DNA of 15,905 nucleotides from Clostridium sp. (GTDB lineage: Bacteria; Bacillota; Clostridia; Lachnospirales; Lachnospiraceae), in the NCBI GenBank assembly GCA_016302185.1, contig JAEDOC010000036.1, positions 1 to 15,905 on the forward strand, read 5' to 3'. A program made the translations under genes and the position numbers. Positions 1 through 7,359 of this stretch are shown here, one piece after another (the stretch's first letter is position 1; each line of letters starts with the position of its first letter). The notes beneath the pieces were generated by a model, which saw nothing but the letters and a program-made list of their open reading frames with translations, was not told where the DNA came from and did no database searches.

Positions 1-958
1 TCTTACCGCCTTCTACCATCATGAAGAAGTCGTTCTCATTGTCCAGAACCTCAATTCCCTTTTCCACATAATCCGCCAAAGCCCATTCATCGGCCTTTCG
101 ATCCAGCTCATAGCTCATGGCATCCGAGTCCGCCAGATGTTCATCGATTACAATGACCTTTCCGTCCTCTGCGGTCAGTGCTTCTGCTTCCTTTTGTGTT
201 TTTACTACTTGATAACCGGCTTTCTCTGCCAGATCGTATAAGCTTTCCTTGTCTTTCTCTGAACCGGTCACTTTCTTTAATCCACCGCCGGCGAAATAGT
301 CAAAGCCGCTGGCGATCAGCTCCTCGCCGATCTCATAATAGCTGTTTCTGGAAGCCTGATGAGCGTAAAACGCGGCAGGGGTGGCATGATTTAAGTTGAC
401 GGAGGAAAGAATGCCGATCTTGTAGCCCTTCTGTTTTTTCAGCTTTTCAGCAATTGTTTCATATTTTTCGGAAAAATCCTCGCTTACATTGATGCTTCCG
501 CTCCAGGTCTTGTGTCCGGTGGCAATGGAGGTTGCGGTGGAGGCAGAGTCCGGGGCGAAGGAGGTGCTGTCATAGGTCTGTGCGGATCCGGCGATTGGGA
601 AATCCATCATGGTCAGCTGGCTTTTACTGGACAGGATGGATTTCTCTTCTCCGTTCACTGTGGCGGTTCTGCCGTCCTGGTTCGCTGCGCTGACAAAGTA
701 ATTGGTCAGCTGCACCTGCGGGTAGCTCATACCGTCGCCGATAAAGAGAAAGATATATTTGGGGGTTTTGGCAGCTTCGGTTTTGCTGCTGTTTTCTGCT
801 TCGCCGGCAGACTCGGAATCCTGAGCTGTGGTGCTTTCGGCTTCAGTGTTCTGAACTTCAGCGGAAGCGGCCGGGGCCTGTGCGGTGCTGCAGCCGCTGA
901 GTAAAGCGGAAGCGGTAAGCGTGCCGGCCAGAAATGCGGATACAAGATGTTTTTTCAT
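1..958 (-). CDS. phoA: Alkaline phosphatase, lipoprotein, C-terminus cut by window edge
   Basis: Reading the minus strand from ATG at 958 gives an open frame of 319 codons that runs off the left edge without a stop. Residues 1-23 form a lipoprotein signal (positive start, hydrophobic core, lipobox LLSGC with Cys23), followed by a Ser/Thr/Glu/Ala-rich linker to about residue 65. The alkaline phosphatase fold then begins: FIGDGM with metal ligand Asp75, the nucleophile motif PDSASTAT with Ser138, HATPAAFYAH with His191 and Thr193 and the phosphate-binding Arg204, and FFMMVEGG with metal ligand Glu316. The rest of the domain, including the later Zn-binding Asp/His residues, lies outside the window. 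It would hydrolyse phosphomonoesters outside the cell, anchored by lipid. A ribosome site AAAGGAG lies 6-8 nt upstream of the start. The promoter region carries a Pho-box-like array, consistent with phosphate-starvation control. Identity is firm; the symbol is by family. Confidence 0.93.
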   Translation of the reverse strand, partial: MKKHLVSAFLAGTLTASALLSGCSTAQAPAASAEVQNTEAESTTAQDSESAGEAENSSKTEAAKTPKYIFLFIGDGMSYPQVQLTNYFVSAANQDGRTATVNGEEKSILSSKSQLTMMDFPIAGSAQTYDSTSFAPDSASTATSIATGHKTWSGSINVSEDFSEKYETIAEKLKKQKGYKIGILSSVNLNHATPAAFYAHQASRNSYYEIGEELIASGFDYFAGGGLKKVTGSEKDKESLYDLAEKAGYQVVKTQKEAEALTAEDGKVIVIDEHLADSDAMSYELDRKADEWALADYVEKGIEVLDNENDFFMMVEGGK

Positions 959-1018
959 TTGATGTAACTCCTTTTACTGTTGTTTTGTTCGAGTGCTGTT
1001 TTGTTTTTTCGCAGTTTG

Positions 1019-1084
1019 ATTATAAAAGACGGAGTGTAAAAAATGTCAGAAGGGATTGGTAAAATGTTCGTAAGAAGAGAGTAA
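1019..1084 (-). promoter_or_regulatory. Putative PhoP-box array and -10 box of the alkaline phosphatase promoter
   Basis: On the minus strand a perfect -10 TATAAT occupies 1024-1019, with no good -35 at 17 bp. Immediately upstream are five hexamers starting exactly every 11 bp: TTTACA (1040-1035), TTCTGA (1051-1046), TTACCA (1062-1057), TTACGA (1073-1068) and TTACTC (1084-1079). Bacillus PhoP boxes are TT(A/T/C)ACA-like direct repeats with about 5 bp between them, often covering roughly -20 to -60 of phoA-type promoters; the layout here matches that. Only the proximal hexamer matches the consensus fully and the others are degenerate. That PhoP binds here is inference from spacing, position and the gene served. 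Confidence 0.65.
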
Positions 1085-1105
1085 GATGAGAGAAAGAAAA
1101 GAAAG

Positions 1106-1134
1106 TTGTTTTTAACGGGCTGAATTGTTATAAT
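1106..1134 (+). promoter_or_regulatory. Promoter of the MBL-fold lipoprotein gene
   Basis: TTGTTT at 1106-1111 and TATAAT at 1129-1134 are separated by 17 bp, with an extended -10 TG at 1126-1127. The -10 ends 28 nt before the TTG start at 1163. It is divergent from the phosphatase promoter, and its -35 lies only about 20 bp beyond the distal Pho-like hexamer. Confidence 0.7.
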
Positions 1135-1162
1135 GATTGAGAAAGAAAAAAGGAGAAGATGA

Positions 1163-2203
1163 TTGAAGAAGAAATCGTGGAAAATAACTGTTTGCCGGTT
1201 GTTGCTCGCTGGTGTTGTCCTGTGTGAAACCGCTTTGCTGTCCGGCTGTCATGGTGCCCCGCCGGTAACCAGAGAAGAGCTGATGACGGATATCACCAGG
1301 GAAGTGGGTACTGCCGGAGAAGTGGCCGCAATCGGAGAAACGGCTGCCACCGGGGTGCCAGAGGTTCTGGCAATTGAAGAGGATTATCTGGGAGGTGCAG
1401 AGCTTCATCTTCTGGCCTGCGCAAATGGGGCGCAGAATCTGTCCTGTGTGATCCGGACCAGAGGCGGCAGTGTGATTGTGGTGGATGGGGGCCGGGATAT
1501 TGATGCGGAACATCTGACGGAGGTGATTCAGTCCATGGGAGGCCGGGTAGCAGCATGGCTGATTACTCATCCACACAGTGATCATATCGGTGCGCTGACA
1601 GAGCTTTTGAACACGGAACCGGTTCCGATTGCGATTGATCAGATTTATTATTCTTTTCTGGAGAATTCTGTTTATGAAACTGGAGAAAATCAGGGAAGAA
1701 TGGAGGATCTGACAAGCTTACAGGAAGCATTTCAGAAGCTGGAAGAGAGAATTTTACATCCGCCGGTAAAGAAAGGCGATACCTTTCAGGTGGATGAGGC
1801 TAGGATTACGGTAATGAATGATCCCTTCGCCTGTCAGGAAAATACATTTAATAACAGTTCTGTCGCCTATCGTCTGGAAATTAATGACAAAAGAATCTTA
1901 TTTTTAGGAGATATGGGATGGCAGGCCGGAGAAAATCTTTTAAAGGTCTGCACACCGGAAGAGCTGAAAGCGGATGTGGTTCAGATGGCCCATCACGGAC
2001 AGGCGGGTGTGGAAAAGGATGTCTATGAAGTGATTTCACCGGAGATCTGTCTGTGGCCGACGCCGCAGTGGCTGTGGGACAATGAACTGGACGGAGTGGC
2101 AGGAGCCGGTCCTTACCATACACTGACAGTACGCAGGTGGATGGAAGAGCTTGGAGTAGAAAAAAATCTTTCCGTGAAGGATGGGGATCAGACTCTGAAG
2201 TAA
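1163..2203 (+). CDS. Metallo-beta-lactamase-fold lipoprotein (ComEC C-terminal-like hydrolase)
   Basis: A 346-residue secreted MBL-fold protein. Translation appears to start at TTG 1163, eight bases after an AAAGGAG site; the nearby ATG at 1159 is in a frame that closes after 22 codons. Residues 1-29 form a lipoprotein signal with lipobox LLSGC (Cys29). The MBL core carries the zinc motif HPHSDH (His136, His138, Asp140, His141), a second metal Asp in FLGDMG (Asp250) and MAHHG with His277/His278. This is the arrangement of the ComEC-like branch of small phosphodiesterase or nuclease-like MBL proteins. Substrate cannot be deduced; an extracellular nuclease or phosphodiesterase role is possible. 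The gene is followed after 17 nt by the membrane-propeller gene, so the two are probably co-transcribed. It is divergent from alkaline phosphatase, but no Pho-like hexamers are oriented for it. Confidence 0.85.
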   Translation: MKKKSWKITVCRLLLAGVVLCETALLSGCHGAPPVTREELMTDITREVGTAGEVAAIGETAATGVPEVLAIEEDYLGGAELHLLACANGAQNLSCVIRTRGGSVIVVDGGRDIDAEHLTEVIQSMGGRVAAWLITHPHSDHIGALTELLNTEPVPIAIDQIYYSFLENSVYETGENQGRMEDLTSLQEAFQKLEERILHPPVKKGDTFQVDEARITVMNDPFACQENTFNNSSVAYRLEINDKRILFLGDMGWQAGENLLKVCTPEELKADVVQMAHHGQAGVEKDVYEVISPEICLWPTPQWLWDNELDGVAGAGPYHTLTVRRWMEELGVEKNLSVKDGDQTLK

Positions 2204-2220
2204 GAAAGGTGGGAAGCTGC

Positions 2221-4140
2221 GTGAAACGACGTATCCTTTTGAAAAAGGTTATGACCATGGCCAGGACGGGAGATACGGAGAATTTCGAAAATTTCTATAT
2301 TTTAACAGTGGATGAAACCTATGGGAAAATTGCGTCGCTGATCAGAGATCCAGAGCAGGCAGAAGCGCTTCTGACGGATGTTTATGTGTCTCTGTATCAT
2401 CAGGTACACATGCTTCCGGTGGAAGAGGAAGACCTAAACGAGCGGATTGAGGAAGAGATCTATCGTGAGGCGGAAAAAAGGATTCCTCTGGATCTGGAAA
2501 AAAGAGTTGATTTTCCGGAGAACTTTGAAAAGCTGAATGACGAGAGGGCCGCGACTCTGTGGATGCAGATTGACGAGCGGATCGGAGCAGATCGGGAAGA
2601 GACGGAGGAGGAATGGTCGTGGAAATTCTGTCTCCGCCTGGCAGGGCGGATTACAGCGGCTGCAGGGGCACTGGTGATCACGGCGGTAATTCTGTATCAC
2701 GGTTGGCATTATCTGCAGCTGCCCGGAAAGGAGCAGGAAACAACTCTTGCGAAGGAGGAAGGAGCGGAAGTAATATCAGAAAACGCTCAGGGACAGGATA
2801 CGATTGTAATTGAGAGGGAGAAGCTGACACCCGGTTGGCAGCAGAAGGCAGATTTGAAGCTGTATTATGTGAAAAAGGATGGAACACCGGCAGATGGCCA
2901 GGTTCCTATTGGAAAACAGATGCTGACTTTTTCCAGAGATGGAGAGCTGATGCTGATTGGTGATAACCGGGAAGTGGTGCAGAACAGGAATTTGTCGTTT
3001 GACGAAGAGACCCGTTATGAAGTGAAAAATGGGGATGTGTACTGCACTTCGGAGGACGGAAAGGAGATTTCCGTGATCCGCAATGGTCATGTGATTCAGG
3101 CGGATGTGAGATGCGGATATCTATGGTATCTCTGTCAGTACCGGATTCCCAATTCAGAACAGATCAAGACAACACTCTGTCGGGCTTATCCCGATGGAGA
3201 AGAGCAGGAAGAGCTCTATTCTACCGGAACGATTCTGGAAACATCCAATTTTCAGATAACGGAGGACTGGTATTATTATCTTTCGGACGGGAAGTTATTT
3301 CGCAAGAGCCTGGAGAATGGAAAGACGGAATTTCTTGCCCGCGATGTGTCTCACTATTTTGCCTGGGGAGATACGGCGTACTATATGAAGGATCGGACGC
3401 TGGAGAAGGTTTCCAGAGGAATGGATTATTCCGGCATGGAAGCGGGATATCAGATAGAGCGGACGGGATCCGGTTTTGTTCTTCTGGATGAAAGCGGAAA
3501 TTCAGTTCCGCAGTCGGGCAACGGTGAGATCCAGGTGGGTGATCGGAATTATCAGATTGAAAATGGGACCATTCGCAGCGTGAGTCCGGCTGTCCGCAAG
3601 GATGGGACAAACATTTATTATATTGACGAAACCAGCTCTGATCGGAAGATTTACTGGAAGAGCAAGGATGGAACCCGCGGGCTGGTGCCGCAGGAGGGGC
3701 TGTCGGCAGATTGCTTCTGCATTGCCGGAGAATGGCTGTATTACAGTGCAAGGACGGCACAGTATGGAGCGGAAGCCCAGAGTCAGATCTACCGGATTAA
3801 TTTACGAACCTCCCAGACGGAGCAGGTTGGTTCACCGTTCCGTGGAATGATGCGGAACCTGTATTATTTTGATAATGTACAGAAGATTTATGGAGAATAT
3901 ATCTCCTCTGTAGTGGATCCGGAGGATATTCACGGGGCGATTGCCGGGGTTTCTGTGGAAAAAATGGGTGTGGTAAATGATACTACGGTGCGTCCGAAAT
4001 CGGAGAAGAGTGACATGCTGGAGCTGGTGATGGCCAGTGAAAACCGGATTTATTGCCTGTATCACCGGTGCACCTATGATGCCGCATCGGGAAAAATGAC
4101 GTGGACGTCGACAGAACCGCTGGAAATTGCGCTTCCGTAA
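2221..4140 (+). CDS. Membrane-anchored protein: sigma-like N-terminus plus DUF5050/propeller-like domain
   Basis: The chosen start is GTG 2221, 9 nt after an AAAGGTGG site. An in-frame ATG at 2137 would overlap the MBL gene by 67 nt and lacks a good ribosome site, and ATG 2251 is also possible. From GTG the product is 639 residues. Residues about 24-62 (FYILTVDETYGKIASLI.., then AEALLTDVYVSLYHQV) resemble ECF sigma region 2, with the AEDLTQEVFLKLY-like helix. No region 4 HTH is visible. An acidic linker leads to one membrane segment at about 139-160. The large C-terminal part has repeated WYYYLSDGKLFRKSL- and IYYIDE-type strands typical of DUF5050/TolB-like propellers and should lie outside the cell. 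The N-terminus would then be cytoplasmic. No known named family was recognised; a surface sensor with a degenerate sigma-like signalling domain is inference. It sits 17 nt after the MBL lipoprotein gene. Confidence 0.75.
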   Translation: MKRRILLKKVMTMARTGDTENFENFYILTVDETYGKIASLIRDPEQAEALLTDVYVSLYHQVHMLPVEEEDLNERIEEEIYREAEKRIPLDLEKRVDFPENFEKLNDERAATLWMQIDERIGADREETEEEWSWKFCLRLAGRITAAAGALVITAVILYHGWHYLQLPGKEQETTLAKEEGAEVISENAQGQDTIVIEREKLTPGWQQKADLKLYYVKKDGTPADGQVPIGKQMLTFSRDGELMLIGDNREVVQNRNLSFDEETRYEVKNGDVYCTSEDGKEISVIRNGHVIQADVRCGYLWYLCQYRIPNSEQIKTTLCRAYPDGEEQEELYSTGTILETSNFQITEDWYYYLSDGKLFRKSLENGKTEFLARDVSHYFAWGDTAYYMKDRTLEKVSRGMDYSGMEAGYQIERTGSGFVLLDESGNSVPQSGNGEIQVGDRNYQIENGTIRSVSPAVRKDGTNIYYIDETSSDRKIYWKSKDGTRGLVPQEGLSADCFCIAGEWLYYSARTAQYGAEAQSQIYRINLRTSQTEQVGSPFRGMMRNLYYFDNVQKIYGEYISSVVDPEDIHGAIAGVSVEKMGVVNDTTVRPKSEKSDMLELVMASENRIYCLYHRCTYDAASGKMTWTSTEPLEIALP

Positions 4141-4227
4141 AGAGAAAAACCGGCGCAGCAGGGTCCGGCCGGTGAACTGCCGGGGCAGAGTGCCGTCAGA
4201 AGAACATACATCGGGAGGGCAGACAGA

Positions 4228-5682
4228 ATGCAGGACGAAATGCTGTTGGAGAAGCTGAAAAAATATGGGGGAACGGACTGGTATCCGTTCCACATGCCGG
4301 GGCATAAAAGGCAGTGTGAATTGGGGATAACTTCTTTTCCGAATCCGTTTTCTGTGGATATCACGGAGATTAACGGCTTTGATAATCTGCACCATGCGGA
4401 AGGGATCTTAAAGGATTCCATGGAGCGGGCTGCCGGGTTCTACGGAACGGATCGGAGCTGGTATCTGGTCAATGGAAGTACCTGCGGGATTTTAAGTGCA
4501 ATCTGCGGTCTTACACGGCCGGGAGATAGGGTTCTGATGGCCCGAAACAGCCACAAGGCGGCGTATCATGCGGTTATGCTGAATCGTCTGGAGCCGGTGT
4601 TTCTGTATCCGGAAGAACTGGAGGAAGAGGGAGAACGAATCGGAATTCTGGGCGGAATCTCCCCGGAACAGGTGAAGCAGAAGCTGGAGGAGGATCCGGA
4701 GATTAAAGCGGTATTTCTGACCTCTCCGACGTATGAGGGAATGGTATCGGATATCCGTGCGGTTGCTGCACTGGCACATTCTCATGGAATTCCGCTGATT
4801 GTGGATGAAGCCCATGGAGCGCATTTTCCCTTTGGAGGTTCCTGGTTTCCTGCTTCCGCAGTGAACTGCGGGGCGGATGTGGTGATACAGAGCCTTCATA
4901 AGACCCTTCCGTCGCTGACTCAGACAGCAATTCTCCATCTGAAAAGCCTGCTGGTGAAGCCGGCGCAGCTGGAACGATACCTCTCTGTATTTCAGAGCTC
5001 CAGTCCGTCCTATGTCTTTCTGGCATCGATGGAGAATTGTATCTCCTATATGGCGGGAGAAGGACGGAGGAGAATGGAGGAATACGGGCAGCGGCTGAGC
5101 CGGTGGATGGAGGAGGCGGGAAGGCTTCGCCATCTGCGCCTGCTGGATGATCGGATTCAAGGAAGAAACAGTGTGTGGGCCAGGGACCCGTCCAAGCTGG
5201 TGGTATTGCCTCCGGGAGGAGAGTTGGACGGAATGTGGCTGGAAAAGATGTTCCGGGAGAAATATCATCTGGAGCCGGAGATGGCCTGCAGCCGGTATGT
5301 GATTCTGATGACCTCCCTGATGGATACGGAGGAAGGTCTTTCCCGTCTGATGACTGCACTGCAGGAGATAGATAAGCTCTGCGGGGAAGCCGGCGGAGTT
5401 AAGAAGAAAAAATCCTATACGCCGACCTGGCTGCAGTCGACCGTGCGGCGGATGGCGTTATCTGATGCATGGAACAGCGATACAAGGCTGCGCTCTCTGA
5501 AGGAAGCGGAGGGGAGTATTGCCGGCAGCTTTGTGACCGTATATCCGCCCGGGGTTCCGATGCTGATTCCGGGGGAGGAGCTGACAGCGGAAGCGCTGCG
5601 TCGGATAGAAGAAAACCGGAGGTTGGGACTGACGGTGGAAGGAGTCACGGAGCAGGGGGAGATCGCCGTGATTGCGGAGTGA
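4228..5682 (+). CDS. PLP-dependent Orn/Lys/Arg decarboxylase family protein (YaaO-like)
   Basis: A 484-residue fold-type I PLP enzyme of the short Gram-positive Orn/Lys/Arg decarboxylase type, close in length to Bacillus YaaO and SpeA. Visible landmarks are the N-terminal FHMPGHK substrate/fold motif, VNGSTCGILSAI (cofactor phosphate region), DEAHGAH with the PLP-pairing Asp193, and SLHKTLPSLTQ with the Schiff-base Lys225. A smaller C-terminal domain follows, containing YPPGVPMLIPGE as in the family. It should decarboxylate a basic amino acid (arginine, lysine or ornithine), feeding polyamine synthesis in the cytoplasm; the exact substrate cannot be read from sequence. A GGGAGG site lies 9 nt before the ATG. 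It heads the cluster whose Bacillus counterpart runs yaaO-tmk-holB-yaaT, and the next gene starts 28 nt later. Confidence 0.92.
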   Translation: MQDEMLLEKLKKYGGTDWYPFHMPGHKRQCELGITSFPNPFSVDITEINGFDNLHHAEGILKDSMERAAGFYGTDRSWYLVNGSTCGILSAICGLTRPGDRVLMARNSHKAAYHAVMLNRLEPVFLYPEELEEEGERIGILGGISPEQVKQKLEEDPEIKAVFLTSPTYEGMVSDIRAVAALAHSHGIPLIVDEAHGAHFPFGGSWFPASAVNCGADVVIQSLHKTLPSLTQTAILHLKSLLVKPAQLERYLSVFQSSSPSYVFLASMENCISYMAGEGRRRMEEYGQRLSRWMEEAGRLRHLRLLDDRIQGRNSVWARDPSKLVVLPPGGELDGMWLEKMFREKYHLEPEMACSRYVILMTSLMDTEEGLSRLMTALQEIDKLCGEAGGVKKKKSYTPTWLQSTVRRMALSDAWNSDTRLRSLKEAEGSIAGSFVTVYPPGVPMLIPGEELTAEALRRIEENRRLGLTVEGVTEQGEIAVIAE

Positions 5683-5710
5683 GAGAAAAAGGAAGCAGGA
5701 ATAAATACGG

Positions 5711-6301
5711 ATGGGAAAAATATTTTATGTGATGGGAAAAAGCGCGTCCGGGAAGGACACCATATATAAACGACTCAGGGAAGAGCTTCCGCAGCTGAAA
5801 ACGGTGGTTCCATACACGACCCGGCCGATTCGGGAAGGGGAAACGGACGGGGTGGAATACCATTTTACCACAGAAGAGGATCTGAAGCGGAAGAAGGAGG
5901 AGGGGCGTATCATCGAGATGCGGACCTATCAGACCGTTTTTGGTCCCTGGAGCTATGCGACAGTGCAGGACGGGCAGATTGCGCTGGAGGAGAACAGCTA
6001 TCTTCTGATTGGAACTCTGGAATCGTACCGGAATACCCGTGCTTATTTTGGCGCCCGGGCGCTGGTGCCGCTGTATATTGAGGTGGAGGACGGAGAGCGG
6101 CTGACCCGTGCCATCACGAGGGAACGGCAGCAGAAATCACCGAATTATGAGGAGGTCTGCCGTCGGTTTCTGGCGGATGCCGCGGACTTCTCCGAGGAGA
6201 AGCTGAGGGAAGCGGGAATTGAGAAACGGTATGAAAACAGGGACTTTTCGGAGTGTATCCGGGTTCTTTTGGATGAGATTGCCCACTATGCACTGAATTA
6301 A
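5711..6301 (+). CDS. Guanylate-kinase-like P-loop nucleotide kinase, divergent
   Basis: A 196-residue protein of guanylate kinase fold. The P-loop is GKSASGKDT (residues 9-17). The GMP-binding segment YTTRPIREGETDGVEYHF (35-52) keeps both arginines (Arg38, Arg41) and Glu43, and Glu69 matches the GMP-contacting Glu. Two hallmark motifs are altered: the usual YGT is YAT (82-84), and the usual Asp-containing ID-x-QG strand is GTLESY (91-96). The lid region is Arg-rich (R123, R127, R141, R142). It may phosphorylate GMP/dGMP, but the changed motifs suggest a paralogue with another role, with the housekeeping gmk elsewhere. It occupies the place held in Bacillus by thymidylate kinase between yaaO and holB. 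It is 28 nt after the decarboxylase gene and should be co-transcribed. Confidence 0.85.
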   Translation: MGKIFYVMGKSASGKDTIYKRLREELPQLKTVVPYTTRPIREGETDGVEYHFTTEEDLKRKKEEGRIIEMRTYQTVFGPWSYATVQDGQIALEENSYLLIGTLESYRNTRAYFGARALVPLYIEVEDGERLTRAITRERQQKSPNYEEVCRRFLADAADFSEEKLREAGIEKRYENRDFSECIRVLLDEIAHYALN

Positions 6302-6306
6302 AAATA

Positions 6307-6315
6307 TGTTATACT
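6307..6315 (+). promoter_or_regulatory. Possible extended -10 promoter before holB
   Basis: TGT-TATACT at 6307-6315, in the only gap of any size (63 nt) inside the cluster, forms an extended -10 element about 50 nt before the holB start. No convincing -35 is present at 16-18 bp, so this would be an internal booster promoter at most. Confidence 0.4.
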
Positions 6316-6364
6316 GTAGAAATAACTGTGAATGCAGATGGAAAAATGATTTCAGGAGGAGCTT

Positions 6365-7354
6365 ATGGCAGGTTTTCATGATATTATCGGACATGATAAG
6401 GTAAAGGATCATCTCCGGAAAGCAATAGAATATCATAAGATTTCCCATGCGTATATTCTCTCCGGAGAAGAGGGGATGGGGAAGAAGACACTGGCGGACG
6501 CATTTGCCATGACGCTGCTCTGTGAAAGAAGCGATAAAGAGCCGTGTCTGCAGTGCCATGCCTGTAAGCAGCTTATGTCCGGCAATCATCCGGATGTGAT
6601 CCGGGTAACCCATGAGAAGCCGGGAAGCATCGGCGTGGATGATATCCGTACGCAGATTAACGATACGATTTATATTAAGCCGTACAGCAGCAGCTATAAG
6701 ATATATCTGGTGGATGAGGCGGAGAAGATGACCCCGCAGGCACAGAACGCCCTGTTAAAAACCATTGAGGAGCCGCCGGCCTATGCGGTGATTATGTTGA
6801 TGACCACCAATCAGGAGCTGTTTCTTCCTACGATTCTGTCCCGGTGTATTCAGCTGAAGCTGCGTCCGCTGAAGGATACGCAGGTCAGTGATTATCTGAA
6901 GGAAACCATGGGGATTCCGGAGGAGAAGGCAGATGTGTTTGCGGCCTTTGCCAGAGGAAATTTAGGAAAGGCGATTCATCTGGCGTCTTCGGAGGAATTT
7001 GGCCTTCTGTACCGCCAGATTCTGAATCTTCTGAAGAATCTGAAAGAGATGGACATCTCCATGCTGCTGGATTCCATCAGGAAGCTGCAGGAGGATCAGC
7101 TGGATCTGAAGGAATGTCTGGATTTTATGCAGCTGTGGTACCGGGATATCCTGATGTTTAAGGTGACGAAGGATATCAATACACTGGTGTTTAAGGAAGA
7201 ATACGCGAAGGTCAGCAGCCTCTGTCAGAAGAGCTCTTATGAGGGGCTGGAGCTGATTCTGGAAGCGATAGAGAAGGCAAAAACCAGGCTGGATGCCAAT
7301 GTGAATGCGGATCTGGCGCTGGAGCTGATGCTGTTAACGATGAAGGAGAACTGA
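6365..7354 (+). CDS. holB: DNA polymerase III subunit delta prime
   Basis: A 329-residue clamp-loader subunit. The N-terminal AAA+ domain starts with SHAYILSGEEGMGKKT (Walker A 34-42, with GKKT where sister subunits have GKT). It continues with a zinc-binding set of four cysteines (Cys53, Cys61, Cys64, Cys67) and VDEAEKM (Walker B, 116-122). Next come NALLKTIEEPP and the SRC arginine-finger motif at 159-161 that delta prime supplies to its neighbour in the clamp loader. The C-terminal helical region is as expected in length. It works with DnaX and HolA to load the beta clamp at replication forks. Start ATG 6365 follows a strong AGGAGG site. The next gene (ricT) starts five bases after its stop, as in Bacillus where holB is followed by yaaT. 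Confidence 0.95.
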   Translation: MAGFHDIIGHDKVKDHLRKAIEYHKISHAYILSGEEGMGKKTLADAFAMTLLCERSDKEPCLQCHACKQLMSGNHPDVIRVTHEKPGSIGVDDIRTQINDTIYIKPYSSSYKIYLVDEAEKMTPQAQNALLKTIEEPPAYAVIMLMTTNQELFLPTILSRCIQLKLRPLKDTQVSDYLKETMGIPEEKADVFAAFARGNLGKAIHLASSEEFGLLYRQILNLLKNLKEMDISMLLDSIRKLQEDQLDLKECLDFMQLWYRDILMFKVTKDINTLVFKEEYAKVSSLCQKSSYEGLELILEAIEKAKTRLDANVNADLALELMLLTMKEN

Positions 7355-7359
7355 TAGAG

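Noticed and set aside
512..904. Gly-rich plus-strand ORF of 130 codons
   Set aside because: It lies opposite the alkaline phosphatase coding frame, which has clear family motifs; the composition is that of an antisense shadow.
2137..2220. Upstream in-frame ATG extending the membrane-propeller protein by 28 residues
   Set aside because: It would overlap the MBL gene by 67 nt and has no ribosome site, while GTG 2221 follows AAAGGTGG at a normal distance.
4149..4173. ACCGGC...GCCGGT hairpin as a terminator before the decarboxylase gene
   Set aside because: Six-bp stem, 13-nt loop and no T tract; not convincing as a terminator.
4492..5268. 258-codon minus-strand ORF
   Set aside because: Fully inside the decarboxylase gene, with no family-like motifs and a His/Arg/Gln-rich shadow composition.
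5711..6301. Thymidylate kinase, expected from Bacillus gene order
   Set aside because: The TTRPIRxGExDGVEY block is specific to guanylate-kinase-type proteins, and the thymidylate kinase DRY-type motif is absent.
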